Notes under the pieces: generated by a model
What the model was told of the DNA's origin: nothing
Database searches by the model: none
Seen by the model: only the letters and a program-made list of their open reading frames with translations
DNA from: JABWAN01 sp041918175
GTDB lineage: Bacteria; Zhuqueibacterota; Zhuqueibacteria; Zhuqueibacterales; Zhuqueibacteraceae
Assembly: GCA_041918175.1 (NCBI GenBank)
Contig: JAYRWE010000045.1
Coordinates: 1 to 64,000, forward strand
Length of the DNA: 64,000 nt
Direction: 5' to 3'
Translations under genes and position numbers: made by a program
Part shown: in pieces, positions 59,742 to 64,000 of the stretch
How the letters are laid out: the number at the start of each line of letters is the position of its first letter
Numbering within the stretch: position 1 is the stretch's first letter

Positions 59742-60080
59742 ATGAGTCGTGTCGGCATGGGCGATCTATTGAAGCAAGTGCAAAAGCTACAGGAAGACAT
59801 CAATCAAGCGCAAGAGAGCCTGGCGAGTTTGCGCGCGGAAGGCAGCGCCGCGGGCGGTATGGTTACGGTGATCGCCAACGGCAAGCAGGAAGTGCTGCAA
59901 GTGCGCATTGATAAGACCGCGGTCGATCCCGAAGATTTAGAGTTGTTGGAAGACTTGATCATCGTTGCGGTCAATCAAGCGCTGACCAACGCGCGCGAAT
60001 TGGCAAGCACCCAAATGAGCAAAGTTGCCGGGGGCGTGTTGGGTAATCTCTCCGGCGGCATGAAAATTCCCGGCCTTTAA
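59742..60080 (+). CDS. YbaB/EbfC-family nucleoid-associated protein
   Basis: The 112-residue DNA-binding protein shows the family pattern: N-terminal coiled helix (MGDLLKQVQKLQEDINQAQE), core strands (GGMVTVIANGKQEVLQVRID) and a C-terminal helix (LEDLIIVAVNQALTNARELA). It binds DNA as a dimer. A GGAG site precedes the ATG. It lies between dnaX and recR, as in most bacteria. Confidence 0.95.
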   Translation: MSRVGMGDLLKQVQKLQEDINQAQESLASLRAEGSAAGGMVTVIANGKQEVLQVRIDKTAVDPEDLELLEDLIIVAVNQALTNARELASTQMSKVAGGVLGNLSGGMKIPGL

Positions 60081-60162
60081 CGCATGGCGGACGAGCCGCA
60101 ACCCAAAAGCTTTTGTAAGCGAATTTTCAGACAAGTTGAAAACCGCAGCTCTTCGGGCGGCC

Positions 60163-60233
60163 CCAACGGATAGATTAGCGCCGACTGATAAAGCTTTTGT
60201 CTTTTCATCCGTTGGTCTTCATCTATCCGTTGG
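60163..60233. repeat. CCAACGGATAGAT inverted repeat before recR
   Basis: CCAACGGATAGAT (60163-60175) and its exact inverse (60221-60233) flank a 45-base loop that contains another ATCCGTTGG. It lies in the 212-base gap between ybaB and recR. Confidence 0.7.
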
Positions 60234-60292
60234 TGATAAAAAACTTCAGAATTTTATTCTGAGTTTGATTCTCTAATTTGCTTAACGTAACG

Positions 60293-60889
60293 ATGCAGTA
60301 TTTATCCGGCACGGTTGAAACCGCGATTACAGAACTTTCCAAGTTGCCCGGCATCGGCCGCAAAACCGCGCAGCGTTTGGTTTTTTATATGATGAAAATC
60401 CCGCGGCGCGAAGTGGATGATCTCGCCGCGGCGCTCGTTGCGCTCAAAGACAAAGTGCGCACGTGCTCGCAATGCTTCAATCTCACGGACTCTGATCCGT
60501 GTTTGATTTGCGCGAACACGGGCCGCGAGCGTGGTTTGATATGCGTGGTCGAAGAAGCGAACGACGTGCTCGCGTTGGAGAAGACGGGCGAATTTCGCGG
60601 CCTCTATCACGTGCTCGGCGGCGTGCTCTCCCCGCTCGACGGCATTGGCCCGGATGATTTGCGCATTCGCGATTTGATGCTGCGTTTGCAAAGCGGCGTG
60701 AGTGAAATCATTCTCGCCACCAATCCCAATACGGAAGGCGAGGCCACGGCGATTTATCTCTCGAATCTCATCAAGCCGCTTGGATTAAAAATTACTCGCA
60801 TCGCACGCGGCTTGCCCGTGGGCGGCGATTTGGAATTTACGGATGAAGTCACGCTCGCGCGCGCATTATCCGGACGTGTGGCATGGTAA
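60293..60889 (+). CDS. recR: recombination protein RecR
   Basis: The 198-residue protein acts with RecO and RecF to load RecA on gaps. A helix-hairpin-helix (ELSKLPGIGRKTAQRLVFYM) is followed by a zinc finger with Cys 58, 61, 70 and 73, and a Toprim domain (ICVVEEANDVLALEKTGEFR). Length is normal. The frame extends to TTG 60278, but ATG 60293 matches the family start. Its last seven bases overlap the next gene. Confidence 0.96.
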   Translation: MQYLSGTVETAITELSKLPGIGRKTAQRLVFYMMKIPRREVDDLAAALVALKDKVRTCSQCFNLTDSDPCLICANTGRERGLICVVEEANDVLALEKTGEFRGLYHVLGGVLSPLDGIGPDDLRIRDLMLRLQSGVSEIILATNPNTEGEATAIYLSNLIKPLGLKITRIARGLPVGGDLEFTDEVTLARALSGRVAW

Positions 60890-62568
60890 GCTCGAAGAAA
60901 AAACTTCCGGTCGGCCTTTCAGATTTCAAGCGCGTCATTACCGACAATTATTATTATGTCGATAAGTCGCTCTTCATTCAAGAGCTGCTCGATCAAGGCG
61001 CGCCGGCAATGCTTATTCCCCGGCCGCGGCGCTTCGGCAAAACGCTGAACCTGTCTATGCTCCGCTATTTTTTTGAGAAGACGGAAGAGGATCACAGCGC
61101 GCTGTTTCGCTCTTTGAAAATTTGGCAAGCGGGAGAAGAGTATACTCGGCATCAAGGCCAATATCCGGTCGTCTACTTGACGCTCAAAGACGTCAAAGAG
61201 TCTACTTGGGAAAGTGCGTTAGGAAAAATTAAGCGGCTTATTCAGGAGGAGTTTTCACGCCATCGCGAAGTGCGAAACACCGCTTTATCTAGCACCGAGA
61301 CTGAAAAATACTTCGATGCGATTGTCGGCCTCGCTGCTAGTCAAGACGAATACGAAGATAGTTTGAAACAACTTTGCGGATACTTGGCGCAGCATTATGG
61401 CAAGCAAGTCATCCTGCTCATCGACGAATATGACACGCCCATCCAAGCCGGTTACGTCAACGGTTATTATGCCGAAGTCGTCGGCTTCATGCGCAACTTT
61501 CTCAGCGGCGGGTTGAAGGACAATGTGCATCTCGAAAAGGGCGTGCTCACCGGCATCATGCGCGTGGCCAAAGAGTCGATCTTCTCCGGCCTGAACAACC
61601 TCGGCGTGTTCACGCTTTTGCGTCACGAGTTTGCCAGCAGTTTCGGCTTGACGGAAGATGAGGTTGAAACGGCGCTCGAAAAATTTGACCTCGTCGAACA
61701 GCACAGCGAAGTCAAAGCTTGGTATGACGGTTATGTTTTTGGCGATCAAGTTATCTATAATCCCTGGTCGATCATCAATTATCTCAACAGCGCGGATAAA
61801 GAGTGCCGCCCCTATTGGGTGAATACTTCGGACAATGCCGTCATCGAGCAATTGCTCACGCGAGGCGGCGTCGAACTACGCGCTGATTTAGAGAGCTTAA
61901 TCACCGGCGAAGGCATTGAAAAGAGCATTGAAGAGAGCATGGTATTCAGTGAGATCGAGCATAACGAAGATCTTTTATGGAGCTTTCTTCTTTTTGGCGG
62001 CTATCTGAAATACGTCGGCAAACGTCCGCACGAAACGCAGTGGCTCTATCGCCTGCAAATTCCCAACGCCGAAGTGCGCCAGATGTATAGCCGCTTGGTG
62101 CGGCGATGGTTCGAAACTCGTTTTGAAAATAAAAAAGTGGAATTGATGCTGCTCGCTTTCACGCGCGGCGAGGTGAAAGAGTTTGAGCGCTATTTCCGCG
62201 ATCTAGTGCTGAACATTTTCAGCTATCATGACTTCGGCAACGAATCGGAAAAAGTTTATCAAGCTTTCACCATCGGCCTGCTCGTATGGCTCGGCGGGCA
62301 ATATGAGATCAAGAGCAATCGCGAGTCGGGCTATGGCCGCTATGACGTGATGGTCATTCCGCGCGACCTCGCGCGCGTGGGCTATGTGATCGAGTTCAAA
62401 AAAGTGGACGCCTACGAAAACGAAACGCCCGAGCTTGCTCTGCAAAACGCATTGTTGCAAATAGAAGAAAAGAAGTATGCCGCGGAGCTTTATGGCCGCG
62501 GCCTTAAAACCGTTAAACGCCTTGCCATCGTATTTGAAGGTAAGCGGGTATGGGTGAAAGAAGCTTGA
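60883..62568 (+). CDS. AAA-ATPase-like protein with C-terminal PD-(D/E)XK nuclease domain
   Basis: The 561-residue protein is of the AAA-ATPase-like/PDDEXK type. It opens with KLPVGLSDFKRVITDNYYYV and the P-loop-like RPRRFGKTLNLSML, and has the Walker B-like VILLIDEYDTPI. The C-terminal nuclease part (about 470-555) shows GYGRYDVMVIPRD and VIEFKK. The family is abundant in accessory genome parts; its biological function is unknown. It overlaps recR by seven bases, an unusual place, in the middle of housekeeping genes. AT content resembles its neighbours, so it may not be a recent arrival. Confidence 0.88.
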   Translation: MVSSKKKLPVGLSDFKRVITDNYYYVDKSLFIQELLDQGAPAMLIPRPRRFGKTLNLSMLRYFFEKTEEDHSALFRSLKIWQAGEEYTRHQGQYPVVYLTLKDVKESTWESALGKIKRLIQEEFSRHREVRNTALSSTETEKYFDAIVGLAASQDEYEDSLKQLCGYLAQHYGKQVILLIDEYDTPIQAGYVNGYYAEVVGFMRNFLSGGLKDNVHLEKGVLTGIMRVAKESIFSGLNNLGVFTLLRHEFASSFGLTEDEVETALEKFDLVEQHSEVKAWYDGYVFGDQVIYNPWSIINYLNSADKECRPYWVNTSDNAVIEQLLTRGGVELRADLESLITGEGIEKSIEESMVFSEIEHNEDLLWSFLLFGGYLKYVGKRPHETQWLYRLQIPNAEVRQMYSRLVRRWFETRFENKKVELMLLAFTRGEVKEFERYFRDLVLNIFSYHDFGNESEKVYQAFTIGLLVWLGGQYEIKSNRESGYGRYDVMVIPRDLARVGYVIEFKKVDAYENETPELALQNALLQIEEKKYAAELYGRGLKTVKRLAIVFEGKRVWVKEA

Positions 62569-62641
62569 TTCGATTTTAAATTTTATCGTGCGTGCTGTTT
62601 CCGTTTTCATGATCGCCTCAAACTAAAACGCGGTGAGCGTT

Positions 62642-63253
62642 ATGAGCCTTCCGACCAAATTGACGATCTTGCGCATCTTGCTGACGCCCGTGGTGGTGGC
62701 CCTGCTCTATTTCGAGACGCTCTATTTTCGTTTAGCCTCGTTGTCGGTTTTTCTCATCGCGGCTTTGACGGATTGGTTCGACGGCCATCTCGCGCGCAAG
62801 CTCGGATATGTCTCGCCGCTCGGAAATTTCCTCGACCCGCTCGCCGATAAAATTCTCGTGCTCTCCACCCTCTTCGCGTTCGCATTCTATGGCCACATCG
62901 CCATTTGGATGGTTGTGGTCATTGCCACGCGCGATTTCGTCATCACCACGTTGCGCCTCTATGCCGATTGGAAAGGCCAGCCCGTAGTCACGAGCGCCAC
63001 AGCCAAATGGAAAACCGCGAGCCAAATGATTGCGGTGTACGTCATCATGTTGTACCTCGTCATTCACGCCTATTTTTCCGGCGCCGATCCCGTGTGGGAA
63101 GCTTGGCGCGGCTACATCGACATCATGATGCAATTCGTCACGCTCATCACGGTTTTGACCGCGATTCAATATCTCTTCGAAAATCGTCACCACGTGCGGA
63201 GTTTGATGCTCGCCTGTTTGCGCGCCTTTGCTCCCGGAAACCTTGCCAAATAA
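62642..63253 (+). CDS. pgsA: CDP-diacylglycerol--glycerol-3-phosphate 3-phosphatidyltransferase
   Basis: The 203-residue membrane enzyme makes phosphatidylglycerol phosphate. The CDP-alcohol phosphotransferase signature (D-x2-D-G-x2-A-R-x8-G-x3-D-x3-D) is complete with D44, D47, G48, A51, R52, G61, D65 and D69. About five membrane segments are present. GTG 62633 is an alternative start. Its end overlaps pgpA by 26 bases if TTG 63228 is the pgpA start, so the two successive pathway steps are coupled. Confidence 0.94.
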   Translation: MSLPTKLTILRILLTPVVVALLYFETLYFRLASLSVFLIAALTDWFDGHLARKLGYVSPLGNFLDPLADKILVLSTLFAFAFYGHIAIWMVVVIATRDFVITTLRLYADWKGQPVVTSATAKWKTASQMIAVYVIMLYLVIHAYFSGADPVWEAWRGYIDIMMQFVTLITVLTAIQYLFENRHHVRSLMLACLRAFAPGNLAK

Positions 63254-63722
63254 ATTGTCCTCGCTTTCGAAAACGCTCTCCCGCTTTCTCGCCACCGTCG
63301 GCTTCATCGGTTATGTGCCTTTCGCGCCCGGCACCGCAGGCAGCCTGGTAGCCACCCTTGCATTTATGCTGATGCCGACTTATCTTCCGCCCGTTCCGTT
63401 CACGCTCGCCAGCATTGCGTTCTTCTTGCTCGCCGTGTGGGCCGCGGATCGCCACGCCAGCGCCGACAATCCCGATCCCTCCGAAGTTGTCATCGATGAA
63501 GTGATGGGCATGATCGTCGCGATCGCATTCTTGCCGCTCACGCCATTCGTTTTGCTCGCAAGCTTCGCGCTTTTTCGTTTGTTTGATATTGCCAAGCCTT
63601 TTCCCGTGCGCCAATTTGAAAAACTGCACGGCGGCTGGGGCATCGTAATGGATGACGTGATGGCGGGCGTGTATGCGAATGTGGTGCTGAGGGCGGGGAT
63701 GTATTTTTTTGAAAAATTATAA
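63228..63722 (+). CDS. pgpA: phosphatidylglycerophosphatase A
   Basis: The 164-residue membrane protein dephosphorylates phosphatidylglycerol phosphate, the step after PgsA. The family motifs are GYVPFAPGTAGSLVA at the N-terminus, PSEVVIDEVMGM in the middle and FDIAKPFPVRQFEKLHGGWG with DDVMAG near the end. The start is uncertain: TTG 63228, 63243 and 63252 are possible and no clear ribosome site is seen. Confidence 0.92.
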   Translation: MLPETLPNKLSSLSKTLSRFLATVGFIGYVPFAPGTAGSLVATLAFMLMPTYLPPVPFTLASIAFFLLAVWAADRHASADNPDPSEVVIDEVMGMIVAIAFLPLTPFVLLASFALFRLFDIAKPFPVRQFEKLHGGWGIVMDDVMAGVYANVVLRAGMYFFEKL

Positions 63723-63753
63723 AATGACTTTGTTCAATTGAAGCGAGGTCGCA

Positions 63754-64000
63754 ATGCCTGCGCGAGACGTATACCATGACACGGTAGTCAAAGCTCTAAT
63801 TGCAGACGACTGGAAGATCACGCACGACCCGTTGGCGATTCCTTACGGTGGTGAAGACTTTTACGTCGATTTAGGCGCAGAGCGAACGACGATAGCTGCC
63901 GAGAGGAACGGAGAAAAAATTGCAATCGAGATCAAATCTTTCCTGAGCCGATCGCGAATGAATGATTTGGAAAAAGCCGTCGGCCAATACGATATTTATC
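63754..64000 (+). CDS. XisH-like protein, cut by window end
   Basis: The first 82 residues are visible (MPARDVYHDTVVKALIADDW ... YGGEDFYVDLGAER ... EKIAIEIKSFL ... DLEKAVGQYDIY). This matches the XisH family, named for the excision of the fdxN element in heterocystous cyanobacteria and widespread outside them. The E-x-K in IAIEIKSF and the upstream D in YVDLG fit a PD-(D/E)XK-like nuclease fold. GAGG lies before the ATG. A xisI gene usually follows and would lie just outside the window. Its job outside cyanobacteria is unclear. Confidence 0.85.
   Translation, partial: MPARDVYHDTVVKALIADDWKITHDPLAIPYGGEDFYVDLGAERTTIAAERNGEKIAIEIKSFLSRSRMNDLEKAVGQYDIY

Overview
The window is a chromosomal segment from an uncultured Gram-negative bacterium, most likely of the FCB superphylum outside Bacteroidota proper (candidate division KSB1 or a Calditrichota-like lineage). 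This is inferred from gene content, not from a marker-gene tree. Supporting features are large secreted proteins ending in FlgD-like sorting domains (NYPNPFNPxT type), a PorP/SprF barrel fused to OmpA, an Oar-type TonB receptor, and an Mla/Mce system with an auxiliary lipoprotein. There are no phage structural genes, rRNA operons or CRISPR arrays.

Layout. 0-0.9 kb: a cut-off ORF end and a truncated bestrophin-like (DUF4239-type) membrane protein. 1-6.5 kb (minus): accB-accC followed by gcvH-gcvP, so biotin- and lipoyl-dependent carriers sit in one block. 6.8-9.6 kb (minus): a 922-residue secreted protein made of nine DUF5666-like repeats. 10-15 kb (plus): a lipoprotein, a GAF/sigma-54 activator and a TonB receptor carrying an in-frame palindromic element. 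15.4-17.6 kb: a partner-switching module (GAF-SpoIIE phosphatase, RsbW-like kinase, STAS antagonist). 17.7-19 kb: an island of five very small genes resembling toxin-antitoxin parts. 19-22.6 kb: an Mla-type lipid transporter (mlaE, mlaF, mlaD, auxiliary lipoprotein). 23-26.5 kb (minus): a PKD/cadherin-like secreted protein. 27-33 kb: an RNB exoribonuclease, a DUF1016 nuclease, a lipid-binding-like protein, a retropepsin-like protease with a small partner, threonine dehydratase, tRNA-Val and a lone receiver domain. 33-36.5 kb (minus): a 14-TM MFS exporter, a UPF0104-type flippase-like protein and an HMA metal-binding protein. 37-40.6 kb: an Oar-like receptor. 40.8-52.5 kb (minus): zwf, a GNAT acetyltransferase, a 7TM-PAS-GAF sensor without an output domain, the PorP/SprF-OmpA fusion, and a secreted protein with a gliding-motility-type C-terminus. 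52.7-57.5 kb: eight tRNAs (four of them Ser), gltX, tadA and a low-GC pocket with a CFI-box-CTERM protein. 57.7-64 kb: SRP RNA, dnaX, ybaB, recR, an AAA/PD-(D/E)XK protein, pgsA, pgpA and the start of a xisH-like gene.

Working units. Sensing: SpoIIE/RsbW/RsbV switch, sigma-54 activator, lone receiver and PAS-GAF sensor. Envelope: Mla transport, TonB receptors, and T9SS-like substrates next to a PorP/SprF-OmpA protein. Translation and replication housekeeping: the tRNA/gltX/tadA and ffs/dnaX/ybaB/recR blocks.

The most striking unexplained layer is non-coding. At least nine families of palindromic or inverted-repeat elements occupy the gaps, some in several copies. One family lies inside two coding sequences and is translated in frame. 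The strongest functional lead is the adjacent pair made of a type-B-like T9SS substrate (49427-52513) and the PorP/SprF-OmpA fusion (46374-48854).
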